A DNA stretch of 53,259 nucleotides from Beroe ovata (taxonomy: Eukaryota > Ctenophora > Nuda > Beroida > Beroidae): the NCBI GenBank assembly GCA_946803715.1, contig CAMPET010000010.1, positions 219,512 to 272,770 of the forward strand. Reading direction: 5' to 3'. Positions within the stretch are counted from its first letter, which is position 1; each line of letters opens with the position of its first letter. Both the position numbers and the translations under genes were made by a program. Shown here piece after piece: positions 24,301 to 34,788 of this stretch. The notes under the pieces were generated by a model that was given only the letters and a program-made list of their open reading frames with translations, was not told where the DNA came from and made no database searches.

Positions 24301-24390
24301 TTGTAGGATTTCACCCTACCCTTGCTGGCGGGATTTTATCCCTGGCGGATTGAAAATCGCGCGCACCGACGGTAGGGTAAAATCCTACAA
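24301..24390 (+). mobile_element. 90-bp MITE, TTGTAGGATTT family, 9-bp target duplication
   Basis: The terminal inverted repeats are TTGTAGGATTTCACCCTACC and GGTAGGGTAAAATCCTACAA. GTTGACTAT lies immediately on both sides (24292-24300 and 24391-24399), a perfect 9-bp target duplication. Two further copies are at 41053-41152 and, inverted, 40768-40832. It has no coding capacity. A 8-10 bp duplication would suit a hAT- or Mutator-type transposase; which one is unknown. Confidence 0.85.
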
Positions 24391-24424
24391 GTTGACTATC
24401 CATAATAGGTCAATAGGCTATTGT

Positions 24425-24504
24425 GCGAAATTTTTCCCACGGTGCGCGCGTCGCGTGATCGATCAATTCGATCGCGCGTGCGCGCGTCGTGGGAAAAATT
24501 GCGC
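24425..24504. repeat. CG-rich foldback hairpin
   Basis: GCGAAATTTTTCCCAC (24425-24440) and GTGGGAAAAATTGCGC (24489-24504) form imperfect inverted arms. Between them lies CG-rich sequence including a near-palindromic GATCGATCAATTCGATCG. It is probably another small foldback element. Confidence 0.65.
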
Positions 24505-24686
24505 GTAATGGATCATATATACAGCTCCGCGCCTTACGTGAACTAACCGGTTTCGAATAGTGGCACATATGCGACAGTATTACTCCAGGTAGAATGCAGA
24601 TTTTACAAATTCTTGTGAGCTGTGGCTAACCGCCAATTCCTTTGTGACCTTTCCGAGTTTAAGTCTTACCAGAACACTGATAGCGT

Positions 24687-25344
24687 CATCATTTCATGCA
24701 AAGATCCTGACATCACAAATTTCTCTTGACACTACTTTTAATAGACACCGCTTCCTTTTTGTACTATTCTCTTATAGTACTACAGTATTCAGTGGACTTT
24801 GAATCCTTAATTCATTCCATTGATGATCTTCAAATTCTTATATTTAAAAATCATCAATTCAGTCCCTAGCTACTCTCCGCCAATCCTCACCGGTACAAAT
24901 GATCAGAACAACGTTGGCAGTCTAATCTTCTTTCTGCCTAAATTCCAACCGAACAATCATTAAACAATTATAGACTATAGGGCAAGCACCAGGGGTTATT
25001 GTCAATAACTCTTGCTGCTTGCCCTATAGTCAATACGTGACCAGGTATAAATAGATATCTCCAGCTGTTTATCATAGTTGACTGTGTCCGGTTAATGAAA
25101 GGACTCTACCTTTATTAAGCGCTCTATAATAGAGGGAGGGTTCATCTCTAAAGGGAGCTAATGAAAAGGCTCAATTGATTGTCGAATTTGAATTACTTCC
25201 AATTTGAATTACTTCCAATCCGAGATAAATGAAAAGTTATTGTTATTTGAATGGAACTCTTGTCAACTCCCGGGCAGCATAACAATGAACCAGGCAAGTT
25301 CCCAATTGTCAGGAATGGTCAGCAGTCACGGGTTCGGTAGTTGG
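24687..25344 (+). repeat. 658-bp direct duplicate, copy 1
   Basis: By eye identical over its full length to 27650-28307. It ends exactly at the single N at 25345; copy 2 starts right after the single N at 27649. That geometry points to overlapping contig ends that were not merged rather than to a biological duplication. Confidence 0.9.
24973..25031. repeat. Perfect 16-bp-arm hairpin (GACTATAGGGCAAGCA)
   Basis: GACTATAGGGCAAGCA at 24973-24988 and its exact reverse complement at 25016-25031 enclose a 27-bp loop containing TTATTGTCAATAA, itself an inverted repeat. It could be a small foldback element or a structured transcript. It occurs again at 27936-27994 within copy 2 of the duplicate. Confidence 0.8.
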
Positions 25345-25345
25345 N

Positions 25346-26520
25346 GATGGAGAATACCTGCGATGTGTTATCAGTCATGTGATGCTGGAGAAATGCGTTG
25401 CGAACGGAGAAGGGGAAATTCCGATAGAGATGGATAAGGTAGGAGATGATTTTGGGTGATGTGGGAACTAAAATAAGTATTTACCTCCAAATACTGTATT
25501 GTTTATGAAACATTGCTGAAGATCAACCGTATGTCAGTAAGACACAATTATGAGAAACAAGCACACAGTGCCACGTTATCTCTAACGGGTCCATATCTGC
25601 CGATAGATGGAGATTGGAGATTACCTGCGTTGTCATCAGTCATGTGTTGCTGGAGAAGTAAGTTGGAACGTAGAGAAAGATGGACGATGTGGGAGGGGAG
25701 GAGGGACGGTACTCGAGACAAGCTAGATGAAGCTGTAAGTTGAGCAAGGAGAACTCAATGAGAAGAGAGGATAGAAGCTGGATCAGGAGGGAGGGGAGAA
25801 GCTGGATCAGGAGTGGCAGTACTCACCAACACATCAGTATCATCTGTCAGTGGTCATCAGTCGGCCATAAATACCGTTGCCTGAAACTATAAACACACAT
25901 TATGTTACACAGAAAACGGAAAAGTGAATATGAAAGATGGATACACCGAATATAATCCAAAGTCTTATCTATAGAGGTGTATGGGTATACTGCAAACATA
26001 GCAAAATACTGGATATCGATTTTCTAATCCAAGGATTGGCATAAGAGAGGGAAGAATCTAAACTGTGAATCATCAGCGGTTACCCTACAGATGTAAGGCC
26101 CTCTCCTGTCAACTGCGATTCGGATCTCAGTATCAGCAGGTGGCAAGAGAGAACGGAGGGGTTTCGGCCCACCGTACCCCTCGCAGCTTACAACTGCAAG
26201 GCTGGGCCACCCAGAACTCCGGAATTCATCTCTAAATATTGTCGATATAACATTGATCAAACTCGATAATGTGATGACACACAGAAGGGAACAAGCACTC
26301 CTGGTTACATTTTCTATATGAATGTCCATCTCTCTCACTGAATGGAGGCTACCTAGTACCTGCCTGTTTGTAAGTGTCATGTGTTGGGGACTCGACGTTT
26401 GCTGAGGAGGGATGGGAAAACTGGAGTGAGAAGTGGCAGTTCACACATCCATTATCATTTGACAGTGATTCTGAATCAGACATAAACTTTGCTGCCTGAA
26501 CAAAGGTGAATAAGCGAAAG
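25346..26520. repeat. Degenerate tandem copies of a few hundred bp
   Basis: GATGGAGA..TACCTGCG..TCATCAGTCATGTG-like sequence occurs just after the N (25346) and again at about 25605. CATCAGTATCATCTGTCAGTGGTCATCAGTC at about 25833 resembles sequence near 26450, each followed by TTGCTGCCTGAA or TTGCCTGAA. No coding sense is evident. Confidence 0.45.
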
Positions 26521-27336
26521 AGAATAGTGTGAGGAGGGTGTCAGGTTAGGAGTTTGATAAGGAAAGGAAGTGGATAGGAAGGGGTCGGAGAAATTTACTG
26601 ATTTAGGAGTGATGGGAAAGATTAGAATGTCACTATATGAAGTGGAATAATTCGATGCAATTCACCCACTCAAATAAGTTCTCCAATTATGTTGTGATCT
26701 ATCCTCGGACTCGATTTTCCGAATTTCTTCAAACAAGGAACAGGACAAAACAGGATAAACTGCTTCAGCAATATAGAATCATGCCACAAAGCCTTGTTAG
26801 AGTAGGCTGTACTATCTTCATGGTGGATGTAGTTAAATTGTTATTGCATTATATCCCTAGAACAGTGCAATGCTGAGTGAAATGCAAAACACACAATGAG
26901 TGCCCTGTGACTATGGTGAACGATGAACTCACACATGCCCAGAACTATCAGTAATTCCTACTTCTAATAATTATAAATGGTAATAGCAAATAACCCAGTG
27001 GAAGATACCTGAATACTGGTATAGAAAATAGAATGGAACAATGAAAACTGACAGTAAGACTGTGATAAGGATCCCATTACTTGGTGAAGCATCAGATCAT
27101 TACAAAGATTTGATTATCCAATGCTATTTTTCTGTAATTTTTCAAAAGAAGGGAAACGCCAGATACAATGCGCGGCGTTCCCTGTCACAAAAACAGTCAT
27201 AAATCTTCATCCATTGCTTTGATTTCAACAGTTTTTGCATCATTGTAATCACTAAATTTAGAGCTTTTATATGATGTATAATATGAGATAAGTCATTTGG
27301 AAAAATTTTCGTCGATTTTTAGGACGCGCGCCGCAA

Positions 27337-27369
27337 AAAATTTACCACCAAATTTTGGTGGTAAATTTT
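27337..27369. repeat. 33-bp perfect palindrome
   Basis: The sequence is perfectly self-complementary around base 27353, with arms containing AAAATTTACCACCAAA. It lies just before the partial foldback end and the telomere-like tract. Confidence 0.85.
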
Positions 27370-27380
27370 GTCATATTCCA

Positions 27381-27454
27381 TAGACCCTGTCTGAGAATAA
27401 GTTTGCGCCGCGCGCGAAACGAAATTCTCGACAGGGTCTATCATCGATCGACAA
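27381..27454. mobile_element. Partial foldback element end related to 23817-24198
   Basis: TAGACCCTGTCTGAGAATAA followed by a CG block and CGAAATTCTCGACAGGGTCTATCATCGATCGACAA matches the right terminus of the 382-bp element (about 24130-24195). It ends directly against the TTAGGG-like tract. Confidence 0.7.
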
Positions 27455-27648
27455 GGGTTAGGGTAAGTGTTAGGATTAGTGCTAGGGTAGGGTTATGTTC
27501 AGGGTTAGGGTAAGGGTTAGTGTTAGGGTTAGGGTAAGGATTATGGTTAGGGTAAGGGTTAGGGTTAGTGTTAGGGTGAGGGTAGAGTTAGTGTTAGGGT
27601 TAGGGTTAGTGTTAGGGTGAGGGTTAGGGTTAGGGTTAGGGTTAATGT
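27455..27648 (+). repeat. Degenerate TTAGGG telomere-like tract
   Basis: About 190 bp of TTAGGG units with variants (TAAGGG, TTAGTG, TGAGGG). The G-rich strand reads toward the N at 27649. TTAGGG is the ancestral animal telomere repeat. The degeneracy suggests an interstitial or subtelomeric remnant rather than a live telomere. Confidence 0.85.
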
Positions 27649-27649
27649 N

Positions 27650-28307
27650 CATCATTTCATGCAAAGATCCTGACATCACAAATTTCTCTTGACACTACTT
27701 TTAATAGACACCGCTTCCTTTTTGTACTATTCTCTTATAGTACTACAGTATTCAGTGGACTTTGAATCCTTAATTCATTCCATTGATGATCTTCAAATTC
27801 TTATATTTAAAAATCATCAATTCAGTCCCTAGCTACTCTCCGCCAATCCTCACCGGTACAAATGATCAGAACAACGTTGGCAGTCTAATCTTCTTTCTGC
27901 CTAAATTCCAACCGAACAATCATTAAACAATTATAGACTATAGGGCAAGCACCAGGGGTTATTGTCAATAACTCTTGCTGCTTGCCCTATAGTCAATACG
28001 TGACCAGGTATAAATAGATATCTCCAGCTGTTTATCATAGTTGACTGTGTCCGGTTAATGAAAGGACTCTACCTTTATTAAGCGCTCTATAATAGAGGGA
28101 GGGTTCATCTCTAAAGGGAGCTAATGAAAAGGCTCAATTGATTGTCGAATTTGAATTACTTCCAATTTGAATTACTTCCAATCCGAGATAAATGAAAAGT
28201 TATTGTTATTTGAATGGAACTCTTGTCAACTCCCGGGCAGCATAACAATGAACCAGGCAAGTTCCCAATTGTCAGGAATGGTCAGCAGTCACGGGTTCGG
28301 TAGTTGG
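27650..28307 (+). repeat. 658-bp direct duplicate, copy 2
   Basis: Matches 24687-25344 base for base by eye. It begins right after the N at 27649. After 28307 the sequence is unique and continues toward the gene at 29174, so this copy is probably the one in correct genomic context on the right side. Confidence 0.9.
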
Positions 28308-29173
28308 ATAGAACAAAGATTCTATTGAGTGACAAACACTCACACTCTTCGATCGATGTTATAAAAACTCCCACTGTATCCTATAAACATACTGGCTGAT
28401 AACTGTCGTCCTACTGCTGGCCTAGAGGTATCGCTTATTTTACCAATTTCTAACATATATCGGTGGGGAACTGAACTGATATCATCTAGCTATCAAGCGT
28501 TCTAAGTAATGCCCGAGTTTATTTTTGTCCGCCTTTTTGACACAGTCTCGAAATCTACATTTCATGAACAAACCTGAGTCACGAAGATTCGAGCAAGTCC
28601 ATAGTTCTTTTCTTCTATTATTACTTTGTTAGTAGGAAAAAGAGACCACAACCCCCCAAAACTCGCTATTTTTCACACATATAATGATGTTCATTGTTAT
28701 TATGGAATATTTCATTGTTCTTTGGTGATTTTCCGTTACCATAGAGCAAAAATGAACACCTGCTAAAATCCCAATTATTCAGCCAATGCGATTTTCATTA
28801 TGAATAGTTTCCCTTTTACAATGAATTGCTCTCTTACAACAGAACAAAAGTATTGATTTGTCTCTTTCTCTTCTTTTCTCTTCAATGACATCAAAAAGAA
28901 TAGAATTCATTGATCACGCGACTCTTATCCATCCTATACATATTGGAAGAATATTGATGCAAGAACAATAACTCATTTCTTGTAATAAACGACGCATCGT
29001 GTGCATACGCTAACTTAGACTAAGTTTCTTGATGACTTATTATGAATTATCATCTACAAAGTGGTCGTTTCGACTAACATCAATATCCTATCATCAATGA
29101 TCAGTCATGCCATTTTCAATTAGCTCAATCAGAGTTCATCTCAATCATGATCTATCTCCCACAGGTGAAAAGT

Positions 29174-32100
29174 ATGAACAGATTCAAGCGATCAGGAATT
29201 TTTCTCCTGATTGCCTTCCTGACAATAATTGGGTCGGAGACATGCGAAAACAACGGAACTGTCGACTTCCGTCCCTCCTGTAACAAGCGAATAGACCCCT
29301 GGGTAGGGCAGCGTGATACTATAGATATGATCATGGCCGGATCATCACAAGCGTGTGGACGAGAACTGCCAAACTCGGAGGTGATACCTCAGCGAAATGA
29401 GGAGTCATTGTGTGACCACCAAGAAGAAGAGGAGGATGTGTTATGGAGCTACGCTGAGAGTGGGAATGATGAGATTCAGATTCCTCCGGGCCAGGAGGAT
29501 TTGGAGGATGAGACTGAGGAAGAGGAGGAAACTGAGGAAGAGGAGGAAACAGGGGTGGCTGAGCAGCGAGAAAAGATTGGGGAGGGTTCCGCAGCATCTG
29601 GAATATTCGACCCTGCTAAGAGTACAGTAAAGTATGGCAAGCGGCACAGTTCTAAGAAAAGTCTGAAGAAAGCACTGAACTTCATGAAGAACGTTGTGAG
29701 CTCGTTACAAGTCATTGGTCCAGCGTTGGATCTCGTTCTCCTATTCATGCCTGCTGGAAAATCAGATGAACTCATCGCTATTGAATCAGGATTTGCTCAG
29801 ATGGAGGGAAGACTCGATGCAGTGTCCTACCAGCTGGAGACAATAGAGGGAGCAATCACATGGAATGCACTTGTCAGCGATCTGATAATGTTTGAGAGCA
29901 CTGTGGACCACTTGATGGGCAAGTACAACACACTCGCTCTAATGATAGACGAGTCAAATGAGAGTACTCTCAATATGTCACCAATATTCAGGGCAACTTT
30001 GGCTGATTTAATCGAGGGAATATCCTCTCGGGGCGACTTTGAGGCAAGTCTATACCACGCTGTTCGACTTTTCAATGAAGGCTCATCACTTGCTGGCGAT
30101 GAAAAGCTGCTGGAAGTTTACATGGGGGCCATGGACAACGATTGCAGTAAGATGCTGCCATTCTCCAGTCGCTTCATGAAGATAATGAGGGATGCACAAA
30201 AATTGGTGTACTTCTCCCACGTCAATCAACAACTGATTCATCAGGACAACGATATGGGCTTCCCAAAAGTGATGTACGATTTGTATAAAACAACCACAGC
30301 ACAGTACGCCAAGTGTACATCTAATGCAATGGAGATTGCAAGCAAGGTAATGATTACTAACTATCAGTCCAATCATCGTAAATTCTCATATTTCACACCT
30401 ATTATAGTTGGTGCAATGCAATGATGCTATATGGTTTGGAATGGTCAGTGAATTTGATATCAATAACATTCACAATTTCAGGAGGTAGAACTGAGGTATG
30501 GAAACGGTGAGGAAATAGGAAGCATAATTCAAGAATTAGATCCCAAATTCGAAGTATACAACTGGGCGACAATAAAGGAAGATAACAAAGAAGAAGATAT
30601 TTTGGTCATGAGGAATCCTATCTCTCCCGGGAAGGAGGTCAAGCTCACAGGAAAATCGGACGATGAGAAAGATAAGGAGCGTCTTACCCTGTATGCTGTA
30701 ACTAAATCAGCTCAAGAAGAAATCAGTGATATATCAAAAAGGATTCTTGACATTCTTGGAGAGCACAAGTTAATGTATAGCTCAATCGGAGCGAGGCTTG
30801 ACATACACACAATCGACATGATTTCAAGCCTTATCTCAAAACATGATGTCGTTTTCAGAAACATGGTTGCTGACAAACGGGTGGCTATCGCAGTGGCAGA
30901 GATATCATCTGAGGTTTCCTTCACTGGGTGGCATTTCATAACCACAGCTCCCATCAGATACCCCAGACATTACCAATCCTTTTATCCAGACTTGAGGATC
31001 CAGATCGCCTTTCTCTTTGCCTTTGAAGACACAGAGGAATTTATCTGCGAGCATGGTCAGAAGGTGTTCCTAACGAGTGACAGCACCCTACCCTACTGTC
31101 TGTGTGACATTGAATACGGTGGTGACGCTTGTGACCTCCCACTCAAGAAGCAGTCGTCACAGAGTAACCGAGTTCTGGACTTGGTGCAGCACTACAAGGT
31201 TCCCGGCATGTTTGACTTACAGGATGAGATAAGAGCAAGTACAGATCAAGTTATGACACAGATAGAGAATGATAAGGAGGAAGTATTCGAGGAAATACGG
31301 AGCATTCACGCTTCCATCGGATTGAGCCAGAACGCAATAGTGTCAGCCCAGGCAGTTATGCTGGATGAGATTAAGGCTGAGAATCAGCATTTCCTGGAGG
31401 AATACAGGGGGTTGAGTGACTTCATCAGTGAAGCTATGGATCAGCAACGAGACGAGTTGATTTACATGACGGAGAAGGGGCACAACTTGGTGACAAGAGC
31501 TATCAAGAGTGCGAGTGGGCTGGTCCACAACCGCATAGCTTCTTTGTCGGGGGAAGTCATTGAAAACCGCTACTACCCTCCCATGAAGTTTACCATCCCT
31601 GTATTCGAGAGGAAATTCTCCCTGGCTAACGAATATGGGGGATACGGATTGGAAGACTTCTCTGAATACATCAACATGCATGAGTATGAGTTCAACGAAG
31701 CAAAGCAAGCCGTGGAGAATGCAATTTTAGCAGACTCGGATTCCTTCATCACAGCTAAAATGCAGATAAACATGGTTGATGGGTGTACTCACAGTTACAC
31801 TGAACAGATAATGTCAGCGTGGCAAGAGCTCTTCCAACTTCATCTCTCCTTGACAACAATAGAGACAGCCGTAGCGGTGTATAGGATAAATCACAGCTCC
31901 GATTCTGCTGAAAGAGACTTCCTTGAGTTCGAACTAGGAAAACTGAACAGTGACATCACTGCTGTCACAGATGAGTTCAAGAGAGTTTATCAAGAACGGA
32001 GTTGTCCCGAATTCTCGAGTCCTGGTCTAGTTGGGGGCGGGTGCAAAGCCTCGACAACATACCCTGGACAAGTTATCCCTGTGCGCTGCTCTGACACCAC

Positions 32101-34550
32101 TAAAACTTTAGTGGACGTCTCTACTGGACACCATGTCACGGAAATCAACTGTAACTTGGACAGAACGTGGTCTGTGACAATCTCGGATCTGGTCTGTGTT
32201 CCAAAGTGCACCCACGATGGGGTGTTCTATGATATTGGACAAATTAGGGAGCTTGGGGAGCCAGAGAAAGGTTACAGATGGTCAGATGGTTTGAGAGAGG
32301 TTGCGTGTTTGTCGGACAGAAGAGAGGGTGAGTGTACCAATATTGAATGGAGGTATGGTACCACTGTACCATGCAATATCGCCCATCTTGACCCATCATG
32401 AAGCATTAGGTACCCAATTCAACACCTGATGATGAAGTATGTCTTGGTTTCTAACGCACACGATGTTCCCAGGACTAGAAACAGTCACCACCTACTGGAC
32501 TCTGGCAACGCTTATTGATATTGATGAGTGTGCTGAGGCTGGGTTCTGTGGCTCTGGGTCACAGTCCTGTACGAATACTCCTGGGGGCTTCCACTGTTCC
32601 TGTAGAACCGGGTGAGCTTTGAGTTATACATACCTCCAAAATAGCATGATCTAAGTATGATACGAATCCAGTATCAGTCAAGTAGTAGCCCAGAGTTGAG
32701 ACAAAGTGCCAAACCAGGTCTTCGGGTCGAACATGCGCACTTCTCTTGAGTTGATCCATTATTGAACTAATCTCAATTACCAATTTCAGTTTCCGTGTAA
32801 ACCCAGAAAGTAACACAGGAAAATGTGAAGACATCAACGAATGTCTGCCTGGCTCCATTGGCTACGAGAGGTAACTCTAGTGAATTGCTGGCTCCTCCAA
32901 TCCAATCATGACACAATTAATAAGTTAGTACAACCCCCCGTTACCCAGGTGTCTGTTGCACGAGAGTAGGGGAACTTGTATCAACTCGCAGAGCGGGTTC
33001 AGATGTCAGTGCTTTACCGGGTCCTATCCTACCCCCGGACTGAATGATAGAGGTTGTTCTGTCTGCCAATGCAACCCCCAGGGTGTAACCAACGAGGTTA
33101 GATATCATACATGAAACTTGATTTAAATCTGAATAGGTAGGCACATCCAATATCCATCGTTTGAATAAGCCCAGGCCTTTCACTTTCAGCATTGCAATAG
33201 ATACCTGGACTGTCCAGAGATGCATTTGAGAGTTCAAATAACTTGACCTATAATTGATTGAAACGCACATTTAGGTGTGCACAGACTCGGGCACGTGCTC
33301 CTGTCTCCAAAACGTGGCTGGTGACGACTGTGGCACGTGCACAGAGGGATATACCAACTTTCCCTGGTGTAACCAGTGTGACTTTGGTTACTACGGATTC
33401 CCGTTCTGTCGACGGTGTGACTGCGAAGAGAATGGAGTAACGGAGCGTGGCTGTGATCCCTTTTCGGGGAGGTGTGAGTGCAAATACCAAGGCATTGGGG
33501 GGACGAGATGTGAAACCTGCAAGTCAACGTACACCAACTACCCCATCTGTGAAAAGGTTGTCGTGGATGGGAGTCTCAGTGAGTGGTCTGCGTGGACTCC
33601 TTGGAATGATTTGGGATCATGCGGAACTTACGGGAGCACTGGGTGGGTCAACACTTGAATACTGGATCCCTTTCAAATTATGACAGTAAACGACATGGAC
33701 ATGATCAATATTCAATATATTCATCCAAGTTGTACTGTGGCTGATGAGATATCACGATCTGGTATCCACAGGTTTAACCAGGAAAGGACAAGGACAAGGG
33801 AATGTGATGACACAACTATGAACATTCACGGTCACAGTTGTCGATATGCTACCCTACGTGAAGAGGAGACAAGATTCGAAGAGGCATGCATGTGAGTTTT
33901 TACCTTGCATTCGATACAATGGGTAAAACTGGATGAGCCTGAGTGGTACCTACCAAAGTGGAACAAAAAATTGCGCCCGTTACGCACGCTTAATTCCCCT
34001 TTCTGAGGCCAGTCCTCTTTGGACAGAATAAAATCCAGTACAATTCTCACGAAATTTAATTCAATCAAATTTCAATCTCGCAGGGACGTTCAGTCAATTT
34101 ACATCACACTTCGTGATCACAAACATTCAGATACATCCGGAAAGATATGGGCGTCCTTGAAACAGGTTCGTCCAATATTTGTGATGTTGCAACGAGATTT
34201 GTGAAGGAGCAATAAGATGAAACCTAGGTAGTCACGGTCATTTCATAACGATCAAACTTCAGGGCAACACAGAGTGTACCACAAGAAAACCAACATGGGA
34301 TGCTCCTGAAACCAGGCTGACTCCCTTGTATAGGACTGCGTCCGACTATGGGTGTCTTGCTAACTTTGTCTGGACTGAACCTATACAAATGTACATATAC
34401 TCCGACTCAGGCAATGATATGGATTTGATTGAGTTTGGAGTGATGTTGGGCAATAACAGACTCAGGAAGCTGTACGAAACAGGTTTAAGCTACCTGGCAA
34501 TAGACGAGAACAAGAATAATGGATGGTACACTCTTAGATCTCGTTACTAG
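29174..34550 (+). CDS. Secreted cephalotoxin-like multidomain protein, copy A (9 exons, about 1,414 aa)
   Basis: Exons: 29174-30346, 30482-32327, 32473-32611, 32790-32870, 32949-33096, 33275-33642, 33772-33891, 34084-34165, 34263-34550 (TAG). They sum to 4,245 bp with phase kept. The start at 29174 gives a signal peptide (hydrophobic GIFLLIAFLTIIG). A Met nine codons upstream is in frame but a likely acceptor lies between them. Order: conserved block with CNKRIDPW and MAGSSQAC (about 37-62), Glu-rich tract (about 107-130), helical region with FMPAGKS near residue 190, an EGF-like knot (about 578-612), a long helical stretch, a sushi-like domain (about 899-967), a Ca-binding-type EGF (DIDEC), laminin-type EGF repeats, a TSP1-like segment (LSEWSAWTPW), and a C-terminal module ending in NNGW. 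The mix recalls cephalopod cephalotoxin-like and rapunzel-like proteins; toxicity is not implied. The function is unknown; an extracellular adhesive or matrix role is equally plausible. Confidence 0.85.
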
Positions 34551-34788
34551 AACATAACCAACTCGGCATCATTCTTCATGTTTTTGACGCAATCTGGGTT
34601 ACAAATGGTAGTTACTAATAATTACAGTGTACGAGCAAATATACGGTCTAACACATCCCTTTAATTCAATTAATACCAAGTTATTGCATCAGTTTTGGTA
34701 TTGATAACAGCATAGTTTAAAGATATCGAATGGGCTAGTTTCTCATATTTCCAATAACTCATATTTTCACCACGCTAGGAGCATAAAT

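Larger units (their letters stand above)
23199..29173. other. Repeat-rich intergenic region without recognisable genes
   Basis: About 6 kb between the filamin stop and the first cephalotoxin-like gene. It holds the foldback elements, duplicated block and telomere-like tract listed separately, plus degenerate tandem copies around 25346-26520. The few short ORFs lack any recognisable protein pattern and coincide with repeats. The last 850 bp before 29174 are AT-rich and presumably contain the downstream gene's promoter. A splice-acceptor-like CTCCCACAG ends at 29164, so an untranslated first exon may lie here. Confidence 0.6.

Noticed and set aside
27482-27679. ORF with NPNPNPN/TLTLTL repeats
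   Set aside because: It is a translation of the degenerate TTAGGG tract.
24687-28307. Transposon with 658-bp long terminal repeats
   Set aside because: The interior has no retroelement coding sequence, the repeats lack LTR-type ends and target duplication, and both inner boundaries coincide with single Ns.
30347-30424. Extension of copy A exon 1 to the stop at 30424
   Set aside because: The paralogue splices at the same place (AAG then GTAAG/GTAAT) and continues with the conserved GAG/GAA exon, so the extension is intron.
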